A stretch of 64,000 bases of DNA. It comes from Entoloma clypeatum. Taxonomy: Eukaryota; Basidiomycota; Agaricomycetes; Agaricales; Entolomataceae. Every line of letters begins with the position of its first letter. Position 1 is the stretch's first letter. The stretch lies in assembly GCA_963565915.1 (NCBI GenBank), contig OY751494.1, positions 3,100,001 to 3,164,000 on the forward strand, given 5' to 3'. The notes under the pieces are model-generated. The model was not told the origin of the DNA, searched no databases, and saw nothing but the letters and a program-made list of their open reading frames with translations. This document shows positions 22,475-32,818 of this stretch, piece after piece. The translations under genes and the position numbers were made by a program.

Positions 22475-23807
22475 TCAGTTTAACGGAGATGAGCGGACCA
22501 AGGGTTTTCTTCCAGTTACCACCAACATGCCCCAAGGCTCCAGCACACAGCCCACCCGATCTGCACCAACCTGGATGACTCTGAAGAGGAGCTCCTGCGC
22601 CGTCTGGTGCAGGTATGCAAGGAGAAGGAGGAGGCTGAGAGGAGGGCGAGGGAGGCAGAGGCGAAGAAGAGTGTTATGGTTGACAAACCCATGCAATGCT
22701 TAGGCAGAGAGGCTTAAGTAGCAAAGGCGGATACCAAGGTGATTGCTAGATCTGGGGAATACATGCAATGTATCTACCCTATATATACTAGAAGGTCGAG
22801 TCATCTAGATGACTCTAGAGCGGTTCCGGTCTGACTCCAGAAGCGGACCTGGAGTAGGTGTCTATGGTAACTGCTGCGGCGTGAGTCAGAGTATCTAAGT
22901 ATAGTCCAATAAGTAACACGATGTCAAGGATGTGTGAGAGTAACCATCTAGATATGGTAACGATGACCATACTGTAGTGAGTAAGCGGAGGCCGGAACCC
23001 GAATGATGTAAAAGTGAATAGTAAGCATGAAACCAATAGATAAGATGAAACTGGCCATTAATCAGATAAGGCCTCTATGTCTTGTATCTTGTCTGAGCAA
23101 TTAATGCCATGGATAGCGAATCCATAACAAAGAGGGCAGAGGCGGAGGCGGAGACAGAGAAGAAGAGGGCGAAGAAGGCGGGGAAGCAGAGGGCGGAGAG
23201 CGGAGGAGTCGGAGGTCCGGGGGGAGGCGTGTCAGGCCTGTGTGCAGGCAAAGGTGGAGTGCAAGTGGGCATTGTAAGTACCCACTTCTCCATCTTCTTT
23301 TTCTTACTGACAATCTCCTTAGGCAGGGGAAGGGCACCACGTGCCAGCGGTGCAAAGACGGCAAATGGGTTTGCCTGAAGGCCAGCGAAGCGGAAGTGGG
23401 GAAAGATGGAGGAGGTCGTTGCGGAGGTCGCGGGCCTGAGAGGGGTGAAAAACTGCTGCGGCACAGGGGTCGCGGAGGAGCTCCAGGGGCTCCGGGAGAC
23501 TCTGGAACAGAAGGAGGAGCAGTCGGCGAGGGTTGGTTGGGCGCTGCTCCGGCAGCTACAAATTATGAACAACCACCTCGCCTACCGGAACTTCCTGCTG
23601 GAGGCGGCAGCTCCGGAGTCAGAGCCGGAGGACAGAGAAGAGGAGGAAGGAGAGGAAGAGGACGAGGAAAAGGACGAGGGGGAGGACGAGGAGTTGGCTG
23701 ATGGGGAGCTTGCAGAACTGCAAGCGGAGAAAGAGGAGGCGGAGGGAGAACCGGGGGATGAGTCGGAGGATGATGGTCCACCGGCCAAGAAGGCCAAAAC
23801 CCAGTAG
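22475..23807 (+). pseudogene. A2 antisense accessory ORF, split
   Basis: Same arrangement as in A3: N-terminal part around 22490-22671, Zn-cluster half CQRCKDGKWVC near 23345, intron with GTAAGT near 23274, coiled-coil and acidic C-terminus to 23807 (GPPAKKAKTQ). It shares the 1-nt deletion with A1 and is split by the solo LTR. The exon 2 frame 23406-23807 is open. Confidence 0.75.
22672..23129 (+). mobile_element. Solo LTR, type C
   Basis: A 458-bp sequence TGTTATGG ... CCATAACA flanked by a perfect AAGAG duplication (22667-22671 and 23130-23134), placed inside the A2 antisense ORF. Its ends resemble type B LTRs but the interior differs. No internal region remains, so it arose by LTR-LTR recombination. 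Confidence 0.85.
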
Positions 23808-23874
23808 CCCCTCCTCCAATAATTTTTATTACTTTTTATTTTTTTATTTTGCAATATAAATGTCTTGCGCAGTT

Positions 23875-26190
23875 CTATAGGCATGATAAGGGGCCTGGTT
23901 TCTCCGGATACGCGGAGTGAAAGTCCGTGACTAAGTCCGTCACGTGTTCGAGTTCCATGGCGGGTAGCCAGGACTGTTCCTCATCGGTTCCTTCATAGCC
24001 TAGCCAATGGACTAGGTAGAGCAGTTTGCAAGAACGACGCCGATCCAGTTTGGTGTCAAGGATTTCGGCGATTTCGTATTCCACTTCTCCTTCAACATTG
24101 ATTGGAGGAGGCAGAGTTACTGTCCAGTTCGGAATGATGTTCGGAACAGATGGCTCCAGCATGGAGATGTGGAAAACGGGGTGAACACCCTGTATGGTGT
24201 CCGGAAGTCGGAGGGTGTAAGAGTGTGTACCATTCCTGGCAAGGATGTCAAAGGGGCCAAGGTACTTTTCAGACAGCTTTTTGGAGGGTCACGTAGTGCG
24301 GAAAAACTTGGCCTTCACAAAAGCTTGCTGTCCTACTTTGAGCGGAGGAGGTGGAGCACGCCGGAGATCAGCAGGGCCTTCATAGCGTCGTTGAGCTTCT
24401 AGGATTGTAGATTTGAGCTCTTGGTGAAGCTCGTCCAGGTCTACAACGAATTGTCAGGCACGGGCGGATGCGAGGTCACGCTCTGGATGGATGGAGAGGT
24501 TCGGATGATAACCTTTATTGGTGAAGAAGGGCAAGATCCCGGTCATAGCACTCGGAGCATTGTTGTACGCGAACTCTGCAAGCGGAAGTAGCTCGGACCA
24601 GTTGTCCTGCTGATAGTTGCAGAAGATGCGGAGGTACTGTTCCAAGGTTTGGTTGGTACATTTGGTTTGACCGTCACCTTCAGGATGGTAGCCAGAGGTG
24701 AAATGCAGAGTCATGTTGAGGGCTTTTCCGAGGGAGCGGAAAAAGCGGGAGACAAACTCCGGGCCTCGGTTGGAGGTGACATGTTCCGGTACTCCGTGCT
24801 TGGAGAACACATGCAGGATGAACAAGGTGGCTAGATCTTCGGAGGTGCAGTGGATCATAGTCGGAACAAAAATGCTTTGTTTTGTCATTCGGTCAACAAT
24901 AACAAGGATTGCGTCAAAACCGCCAGAGGTCGGAAGTGTCTCAATGAAGTCCATGGATATGGAGTTCCACGGAAGGTTCAGAACTGGGAGTTGCTTGAGC
25001 ATACCATAGGGCTTGTGGCATTGAGGTTTAGAGCACATGCAAGTGGTGCAGGATTTGCAGTACTTTTTGACAAAGTCTCAAACACCAGGCCAAGTATAAT
25101 CTCGTTGAATGAGACTAACTGTCTTGTTCTGTCCGGGGTGTTCTGAGAGAATATGGTCGTGCTTGTTGCGGAGGATGCGGAGCCAGAGGTTATCGGAGTT
25201 GGGGACATAAATGCAACCACTATGACGGAGGAAACCGTCAGAGTCTATGGACCAGTGCGGTTTGGGCTCCTTGAGATGGTCGGCATAGATTGGGTCGGAT
25301 GGGAGTGAACAGAGGATGTCGGAGTGCAACTGTTCAATGTCCATTATGACTGTGGCATGGAGAACAGGGGTGAACAACTCCGTAGCTCGGAGAGATGCGG
25401 ACAGCTGTTCTTGGGAAAAGACTGGTCGGAAGTTGCTTGGATTTACCAACACATAGTTGCTATTCCCCTCTTTGGGATAGACGTCCCATCGTCTAGTCAA
25501 AGGGTCTGGCTTGGTACCGAGATGTCCGGGGCGGAAGTGAATCAAGAGGTTGAACTGAGAGAGGAACTCGGACCACTGGGCCTGTCGGCGGGTGAGAACC
25601 TTTGTAGTGGCGAAGTACTCCAGGTTCTTGTGGTCCGTGACAACATCAATTGGAGCAGCGGAGCTTCATGGATAGCAAGTAACTCCTTGTCGTGCGTGTC
25701 GTAGTTGAGTTCCGGGGCGGTGAAGGTGTGGGAGTGGAACACTACTGGGTGTATCTCCTCCTCAGAGGTCCAGATGGACAAAATAGCACCAAGTGCGTGG
25801 TCGGAGGCGTCCGTCTCAATGATAATAGGTCAATCAGGAATCCAATGAGTGAGGACCGGTGCTTTGGTAAAAGCGAGTTTCAACTCGTTGAACGCACTCT
25901 GTGCGGAGTCGGAGAAACGGAACGGAGTACCCTTCCAGGTGAGTCGGGTGAGCGGAACAACAATGTCCAAATAACTGTGAATGAAATGTCAATAGAAATT
26001 TGCGAATCCAAGGAAAGACTGTACATCCTTCACTTTTCGACGTTCAGGCCACTCTTGAATGGTCTTCACCTTGGTTTCGGACATGCAGAGACCGGAGGGA
26101 GAAAGGATGAAACCAAGATATTCAACTGTGTCGACAGAAAATTTGCACTTGTCGGAGCGGATGTAAAGTCTGTTCTTGTGGAGACGTCGG
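23875..26190 (-). pseudogene. pol: A2 pol: RT part, RNase H, integrase, chromodomain
   Basis: RT thumb, RNase H (5' side near 25780-25545), integrase with GYHPEGDGQTKCTNQ near 24680 and a chromodomain near 23990. Stops follow NFY, PD, PGV and ARA; the last two occur in all three A copies. A deletion near 25666 joins the RNase H segment HEA to a different frame. Confidence 0.88.
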
Positions 26191-26591
26191 TGTTATGCTT
26201 AACAAACCGTTCCAAGGTTTGGGCAGAGTATGCAGGAAAGTGGAAAGGCGAAGAGCAAAGTGATTGCTAAATCTAAGGAGTCTACTATAGTACAAGAGGT
26301 TTATATAGGTACTGACTATAGGCAGTAGCGGATGAGTCAGTACTGCGGAAGGCAGTGCGCATGAGTAAGGCGACTGCGGAAGGCTATGTACAGTGAGTAA
26401 GCTGACTGCGGAAAGTGAGTCAGCGTGGGAGTGGAGTATACTAAAGGGGATGACGAAGTAATGTAATGAGTCAGACTGGGAATCGAAGGTTGCGAAAGTA
26501 GACATGGACATAGTGAGTTCGTAAGAGGGCGCCGAGTCGGGCCGATAAGTAAAAGATATGACGTGGTCCTCATACCGTAGAGTCCGTAACA
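26191..26591 (-). repeat. Type B LTR (3' LTR of E)
   Basis: 401 bp, on the minus strand TGTTACGG ... CATAACA. Related copies: 20908-21193, 21497-21866, 31979-32359, 42293-42662. Confidence 0.88.
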
Positions 26592-26625
26592 TGTTCCCCT
26601 CTCCAAGCTCTGTGTCCTCACAGAG

Positions 26626-26997
26626 TCACTGTCCCCATCCCTTGTTGTTGCTGGGATCGGCCCAGTTCGGACTTTCCTTGAGGCTCCAATCATATATCAA
26701 CTCCTCGTTGATGGCTACGGCGAGTTCAAGGCCTTTGATGGCCAGCCAAATGCGTCGATTTTTGATGACGAGGGTGCTGGTGTAATTCCCGAGAACCTGT
26801 TTCTCTTTGGGAGTCGGGACGATGGGGAGATTGGACAACGAATGAAGTCGGATATTCATCTGGCGATGAAGGAGATCGGCGAGGGAAGTTTCAAGGACAT
26901 GGATTTGGTCTCTCATGGAGAGCGCTTCGTTCATAAGGGCGGCGATGGCGGGGTTGATGTCGGTGGTGGAGGTGGAGGTGACGATGGTGTTTGACAT
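26626..26997 (-). CDS. Element E accessory ORF (sense), unknown
   Basis: ORF of 123 codons between the E chromodomain and its 3' LTR, in the same direction as pol. The start chosen is the ATG at 26997 (MSNTIV); the open frame extends further up to 27168. I do not recognise it. A Ser/Thr-rich start is followed by a predicted helix (MNEALSMRDQIHVLETSLADL), then IKNRRIWLAIKGLELAVAIN and an acidic/Trp-containing end. The same ORF is present in E' (split by the KDZ element), so it is a fixed part of this family. Confidence 0.6.
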   Translation of the reverse strand: MSNTIVTSTSTTDINPAIAALMNEALSMRDQIHVLETSLADLLHRQMNIRLHSLSNLPIVPTPKEKQVLGNYTSTLVIKNRRIWLAIKGLELAVAINEELIYDWSLKESPNWADPSNNKGWGQ

Positions 26998-27169
26998 GGC
27001 GGTGAGGATGGTTGAGAGGTAAAAGAAAAATGGGGTGGCTATACTGGGCAGGGAGAAGACTAGAGCAGGGAACTCGGTGTGTGGTTGACTGATGAGGTCG
27101 ATACTGCCATGGGTTTTGAGAACTCGTCTTTTATTGTGGACGAGACGGGTTCTGCTGATGGAAATCACG

Positions 27170-29800
27170 GATCAAATCTTGAGCGTTCTGAACATTAGTT
27201 CGAGGTTCCCATGTGTTCTCTTCTGGACCATATCCTTCTCACTGGACGAGGTACTGGATCTTTCCGCGGAACTTTCGAGAGTCTAGGATTGTAGACACAT
27301 GGTACTCTTCTCATCCTTCGACGATGATCAGATCAGGGGCTGGTTTCTTTTTCTGGATGGCATACTTCGGAGTTTCATATGGTGACAACAGGGTCTCGTT
27401 GAACACAGGGTGAATCATCTTCCAAGTCTTCAGAAGATCAAGAAGGTATGCGCTAGTTCCTTTCTTCTCTAGGACTTTGAATGGTCCATGTCGGAGTGCA
27501 TCAAGTTTCTTTGAGGGGCGATCAGTCCTGATGTTAGTTCCTTCTAGCCACACCTTGTCTCCGATGCGGTAGTTCTGATACCAATGAGGATTCTTCTTTA
27601 GACCCTGGGCTACTTCTGTCTCCATGCGGTTTGAACCCTTGATGCGTGCGATCCACGGATTTTCGATGGTCGTGATGTTTCCAATTTTGATGGAATCAGA
27701 TGTTTCACCCCCTTCAAAGAATTGTTCCTCCGTGAACATCTCCATTTGTACCACATCTTCTGATTCCAACCGTTTCAAGAATAGTCCCTCTTTGAGCATT
27801 TGGTCACTGTCCTGTGGTTCGAGTTCTGCTTCATACCAGGGTAAGCATGACAGGATGTCCGCTTTTGCATTGGTCTTGCCGGGCACATGCCATAATTCAA
27901 AGTCATAGTCTTGTAACTTCATTTTCCAGCGTCGCTGTCGTTGATTTAGGTCCTGAGGATGACGGAAATATTCCAGGTTCTTGTGATCGGTCAAGATCTC
28001 GAAATGTTCCCTGGCTTCAAGCAGATAGTGTCTCCAATCTTTCAATGCTTCCACGACTGCCAGGAGTTCTTTGTCGTATATCTCATAATTCTGTTTGGCC
28101 GCGGACATGGTCCGCGACAAGAATGCGATGGGGTGCCATTTGTCATCTTGCTTCTGAGAGAGTACTGCTCCAATTGCATAGCCCGATGCATCGGTTTCAA
28201 CCCTGAACTGTCCCTCTGGTTTTGGTAATGCCAAGACTGGTGCCGATGTAATTGCCCGTATGAGACCTTCAAAAGCTTGCTGCTCTGTTGGTCCCCAAGT
28301 AAATGCCGTACCGCCTGTGAGCCTGGTGAGAGGTTTTGCGATGTTTGAGTACCCTTCAATAAAACGTCGATAGAAGTTAGCAAATCCAAGGAACTTCTGA
28401 ACTTCCTTTTTTGATGTGGGTGCTCGCCAGTTTCGAATTGTATCCACCTTCTCAGTTTCCATCTCAACATGTCCCTCACCAACCACATATCCCAATATAG
28501 GGCATTTTGTTACTTCCCATAAACACTTCTTCTCCTTTAGGAACAAATCATTGTCCAATAGGATCTGTAGGATTTCTTCAGTGTTTCGCACGAGTTCTTC
28601 CTTGGTTTTACCAATAACCACGATGTCATCCATGTAGATCACGCAGATACGTCGGCGGATCTGGTCCCGGAATAGACTAGCCATCATTTGAGAGAACATT
28701 CCCGGGGAGTTGCAAAGACCAAAAAACATGACCAATGGTTCAAACAATCCTCAACTGGTGAGGAAGGCAGCTTTCCATTCATCGCCCTCCTTAATCCGGA
28801 CATTGTTATAGCCCCACATGATGTCCATTTTATTGAAGTAGACCGCATCTTTCAGTACGTCCAAGAGATCGGATATTCATGGGAGTGGGAACTTGTCTTT
28901 GACCATGAATTTATTGACCATGTGGTAATCTTGTACCAATCATTTGGAACCATCCTTCTTGTTGATGAAGAAGCAAGGGGAGGCATAAGGGGATTTGGAC
29001 GGGCGGATCTTTCCAGTTGCTAGACCCTCGTCAATGAATGTGTCCAATTTCTCTTGTTCCTTTTGTGTCATAGGATATGTATTTCCCCCTAGTTCCTTTG
29101 GTGCGTCCGGTGTAAGTTCGATACCATGGTCCCATTCCCTCTCCTTTGGGATCTTATCAAAGTTCTTTTTCTCGAAGAGATGAGCAAATCGTTCAACATA
29201 TGAGGGTCGTTTGGTTGTGGGAGGTGGTGTGGGAGTGACAGCTTCCAAGATAGGGTCTCCAGGCTTACATTTCTGATCTGACTTTTTGGGTGCATCTTTG
29301 TCGTGCACCTCAACCATGCAAACCCGGTGTTTGCGACCATCAAGGTTAACCCTGAAATCCGAGTGTTTGGTTCGACATGTTGTTGGGCACCGGTTAAATG
29401 TTACCGCGCCGGTTGTCCAATTGATTGTGGGGTTGTGGTGTACCAACCAGTCATGTCCTAAGAGCATGTCCATTCTTCCAATGTCCAGTACCATTGCTTC
29501 CATGGTTTCCTGATGTTCTCCCAAATCCAGTTTGACTTCGGCAAGTTGGCTCACTTTCTGTTGTCGATTTGGTGATTTATCCGCATTTAGAATTGCTATG
29601 GGTGGTATTCCTCGCGTGGGGAGGTTCTGTTCACGTACTATTCTGGGATGGATGCATGTGTGTTCACATCCGCTGTCAACCTCAGGTCGGATAACCTTTG
29701 GTCCTCGTCGTGTTTTGAGCTGAGCTAACAGCCTGATCTCTCATCTTTTTGGAGGTTTATCTCCCTTCACAATCTTAGTCGACACAGCGGCTCATTTGGC
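27170..29800 (-). pseudogene. pol: E pol: protease, RT, RNase H, chromodomain
   Basis: Protease end with MLLGHDWLVHHNP near 29450; RT with SPYASPCFFINKKDGS near 28960 and YMDD near 28625; RNase H (ETDASGYAIGAVLSQ) near 28190; integrase C-terminus near 27560-27330; chromodomain ([11 protein letters not shown] ... ENTWEP) near 27250. Stops include one near 28750 and a TGA for Trp in the chromodomain. The integrase catalytic core is missing. Confidence 0.88.
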
Positions 29801-29883
29801 AGGGATGACATAGGTTCTATTGTCTGCAGTCATACAAGGCAAGCAAGTCCGTTTAATAGATAAGGGTCGCGACTTAGTGTCGT

Positions 29884-30483
29884 TTAATTGGACCCTTCGG
29901 GAAAATCCTTCTCGTCGGCTTCTAAGATTGTGGTTTCATCATTCTCAGCATCTTTCTCGGACACCTTCCTAACCCTTCTGGAGTTCTTCTTTGGCTTGCG
30001 GCAGTTGCGCGCGATATGGCCTTCTTGGTCACAGTTGAAACACTTGCAACCATCTTTCTTCTTTGGAGCGCTACAGTCTTTAGCCAGATGACCGAAGCGT
30101 TGACAGTTGTAGCAACGGGCTACTCCTGCTTTGTCGATTTCCATGGCTTTGCCCTGACCACCATAAGTGGTACCCGATCCAGTGCGCATGTCGCCGCCAC
30201 CTCAGATAACCAGTGCGTGTCCTTCCATCTGTCGTCCCTTGTTTCAGATCTCCTTTGCGTAATCGGTGTATGTCTTGCCATCGCTAGCCACTTGTTCAGA
30301 GATTCTGCGGTTGATGTTCTTCTCTAGGATGTATTTCCCAGTTTCTTTGCCAAGGTTTGACAGCTTCAAGAGTTCTTCGAATTCATCCAAGAATTCATCA
30401 ACAGTATGTTTCTCTTGTTTCAGGACTTCAAGTCTGGCTTTGGCAGCGACCGACTTCAGCTGAGCATGATATTTGATGCACAT
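29884..30483 (-). pseudogene. gag: E gag with two CCHC zinc knuckles, broken
   Basis: The C-terminal part has CYNCQRFGHLAKDC and CFNCDQEGHIARNC, two nucleocapsid knuckles. The upstream part (EFLDEFEELLKLSNLG) is the retrotransposon gag domain. TGA after KEI (near 30244) interrupts the frame. The N-terminus is lost at the F repeat junction. Confidence 0.82.
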
Positions 30484-31285
30484 TTTTGTATTATAATTTG
30501 ACTTTTATCAGCTGAGAGTACTTATTTTGTAGGAATGAAAGAAAAAAAAATTCCTTGTGGTAGAAATATTGAGCACTACACCAGGCTATAAGACTACAAT
30601 GCTATGGTGCTACCAGATTTCTATACTACAATGCTATGGTACTATGATGTTGCAATGCTTTGGTGCTACATTGCTATGCCTAGTGTTTGAAAGTCCAGTC
30701 CAGTCCGGTTTTTTGCCTAAAAAGTTAAGAACCTAGAACCAAGACTGGTTGAGTGGTTTCTCCAAAATACTGAAACCAGGACTGGACTGGTCAAAGACTG
30801 GTGAATCAGTCTTTCCTTTCTCAAAAAAGTAAACCAGGATTGGTTCGAACTGGTTTAAACTGATTATTATCCAATTTATTAAAACTGTTTCAAAGTATCA
30901 TTTATAACACATTTCAAAACATTTTATAGAAGCTTTGATGAACAAAATCTATGTGAACCTATATGAACCTGTGTGGACCTATGCCCAGTTTACATTTTTT
31001 GAGTCTCAAATCAAGACTGGTGTTAAACCAGTCTTCTTTTTTTCCAAAATTTGAAGAACCTGAGACTGGTCAATCCTCAAAAATCTGAAACTTGAGACTG
31101 CAGTCCAGTCTCTCAGCAGTCTTTACCAGTCTGGTTCTGGTCCAGTTCTAGGTCTTTGAGACTGGACTTCAAAACACTGGCTATGCCTGCCAGTGAAGTC
31201 ACTACAGAGTGCTATGGCTGCTATGCATGTGAGTGTGTTTGCTATGGCTTGCTACCAGCCCTGGGACTACTTTGCTGATGTTCTT
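30458..31285 (+). repeat. F repeat, second copy, split by MITE G
   Basis: Matches 11649-11975; the match is interrupted exactly by 30682-31180 plus one TSD copy. This gives an empty-site control for the MITE. Confidence 0.8.
30682..31180 (+). mobile_element. Complete hAT-like MITE G
   Basis: 499 bp, ends AGTGTTTGAAAGTCCAGTC and, inverted, CCAGTGTTTTGAAGTCCAGTC. Flanked by CTATGCCT at 30674-30681 and 31181-31188. The uninterrupted F copy at about 11865 reads TTGCTATGCCTGCCAG, which confirms the 8-bp duplication. Non-coding. Eight-base TSD and ends fit a hAT-derived MITE. Confidence 0.88.
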
Positions 31286-31484
31286 CTGTCATTGTGTGCT
31301 CATGTGAAACTTGTGAAAGAACGTACCTTGGGTTGTTGCATGATGATCCTCCGAAAAGCTCATCGTCAACATCATCCACCCAACTGAAATGTGTCTGCTT
31401 GGACAGTCCAGGTTCATCTTTGTCATACTCATATTCCTCATCAAAGTCCATCACTGTATTGGCATCATAATCTTGATGTTCCAT
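31242..31484 (-). other. Acidic ORF fragment, unknown
   Basis: 80 codons, starting ATG at 31484: DANTVMDFDEEYEYDKDEPG then FSWVDDVDDELFGGSS. Its composition differs from the surrounding repeats and looks like a piece of a real protein; the downstream part runs into F repeat sequence. I cannot name it; it could be a fragment of a transposase N-terminus. Confidence 0.3.
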
Positions 31485-31489
31485 CAGGA

Positions 31490-31739
31490 ACAGATAGTGA
31501 ATGACAGGGGTACAGCAAACCCCCAGGGTTTTGATCAGGGGTAGAGGGGGGTAAGGGTAAGGGTACAGAAAGTCTACCCTCCATACCCCTCAGGGGTATC
31601 AGGGCTATGAGGTGGGAGGCCATGGTGACCTCTGAAGAATTCAATTTTGTGAAGGATTGGTGAAGTCACATGACTTTGTTGAATGTGGAAGCCATCACAG
31701 ATTCACTCTCTTCGTGATCACCACCACCACCACTGCTTC
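31490..31739. other. Non-coding stretch
   Basis: G-rich with the words GGGTAAGGGTAAGGG and CCCCTCAGGGGTATC; no gene seen. Confidence 0.5.
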
Positions 31740-31978
31740 CTTCATGCCCAACGGTTGCTCCTCATGCCCAACAGCCTTCAGTCGTGCCCAATGGCCTCCA
31801 GTCCAGCCCAACAGCAGCTGTCTCTTGCCCAACAGCTGTCTCCTGTGCCCAACGGCAGCCCCTCATCCCCAATGGCCACTCTCCATCCCCAATGGCCTCC
31901 AGTCCAGCCCAATGGCCTCCAGTCCAGCCCAACAGCCTCCAGTCCAGCCCAATGGCTGTCTCTCGTGCCCAACGGCAG
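31740..31978. repeat. CCCAACGG minisatellite, block 4
   Basis: Units such as CATGCCCAACGGTTGCTCCT and CCAGTCCAGCCCAATGGCCT in tandem, cut at its right end by the LTR of E'. Confidence 0.78.
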
Positions 31979-32359
31979 TGTTATGCTTAACAAACCGTTC
32001 CAAGGTTCGGGCAGAGTATGCAGGAAGTGAAAAGGTAAAGAGCAATGTGATTGCTAAATCTAAGAAATGTAGCTATGGTACATGAGGTTTATATAGTACT
32101 GGCTATGAGTGGTAGCGAATGAGCAGTAACTGTGGAAGGCAGTGCACATGAGTAAGACGACTGCGGACTGAGTAATACTACTGCAGAGCTGAGTAAGGTT
32201 ACTGCTGTGGAGCTGAGTAAGGCTACTGCAGACTGAGTCATACTGGGAATCTAAGGGAGTGAAAGTAGGTATTAGACATAGTGTATTCATAAGAGGGTGC
32301 CGAGTCAGGATGATAAGTAAAAGAGATGATGTGGTCCACATACCATAGAGTCCATAACA
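31979..32359 (-). repeat. Type B LTR (3' LTR of E')
   Basis: 381 bp; next to it the internal sequence ATGTTCCCCCCTTCAAGC corresponds to that of E. Inserted in minisatellite block 4. Confidence 0.87.
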
Positions 32360-32595
32360 TGTTCCCCCCTTCAAGCTCTGTGTCCTCACAGAGTCATTGT
32401 CCCCATCCCTCATTGTTGTTGGGATCAGACCAGTTTGGACTCTCCTTGAGGCTCCAATCATATATCAGCTCTTTGTTGATGGCAACAGCGAGTTCGAGGC
32501 CTTTGATAGCCAGCCAAATACATCGATTTTTGGTGATGAGGGTGCTGGTGTAATTGCTGAGAATTTGTTTCTCCTTGGCATTCGGGGCGACGGGG

Positions 32596-32698
32596 CACAT
32601 ACTCAACCTACACTGTATTGTAATATATGGTCTAGCGAACGCATACACTGTATGGTAAATTACGGAAGCAGCGAATTCGCTAGAGCACCAGCGAATTC
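32596..32698 (+). repeat. KDZ left terminal inverted repeat
   Basis: Inverted partner of 47842-47944. Contains the 12-bp palindrome AGCGAATTCGCT, which is the GCGAA motif back to back. Confidence 0.9.
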
Positions 32699-32818
32699 AC
32701 CACGGCAAACGGCGACACAACAAACTCTATGCCCCCGGCGACAAACTCAATGCAGCTGGCGACAAACTCATCTGTATATAGTATAATGTAATAACAATGG
32801 TACCCCGCTATAGGCATA

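Larger units (their letters stand above)
22041..26190 (-). mobile_element. Chromovirus A2, truncated
   Basis: Minus-strand copy of family A running from the RT (26190) to the 3' LTR (22041). The 5' part (LTR, gag, protease) is gone where element E begins. It shares with A1 stops that A3 lacks (for example the TGA after NFY in the RT region), so A1 and A2 are closer to each other than to A3. A solo LTR (22672-23129) sits in its antisense ORF. Confidence 0.92.
26191..30457 (-). mobile_element. Gypsy element E, 5'-truncated
   Basis: Minus-strand chromovirus with a type B LTR as 3' LTR (26191-26591), preceded on its own strand by a purine tract (GGAGAGGGGAACA). Gag, pol and a downstream ORF are recognisable. 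It is truncated within gag at about 30457, where F repeat begins. The integrase core is deleted between LKKNPHW and YQNYRIGDKVWL (near 27580). It sits where A2 loses its 5' part. Confidence 0.88.

Noticed and set aside
31545..31565. GGGTAAGGGTAAGGG looks like a telomere repeat
   Set aside because: The unit is TAAGGG, not the fungal TTAGGG, and only about two to three units exist.
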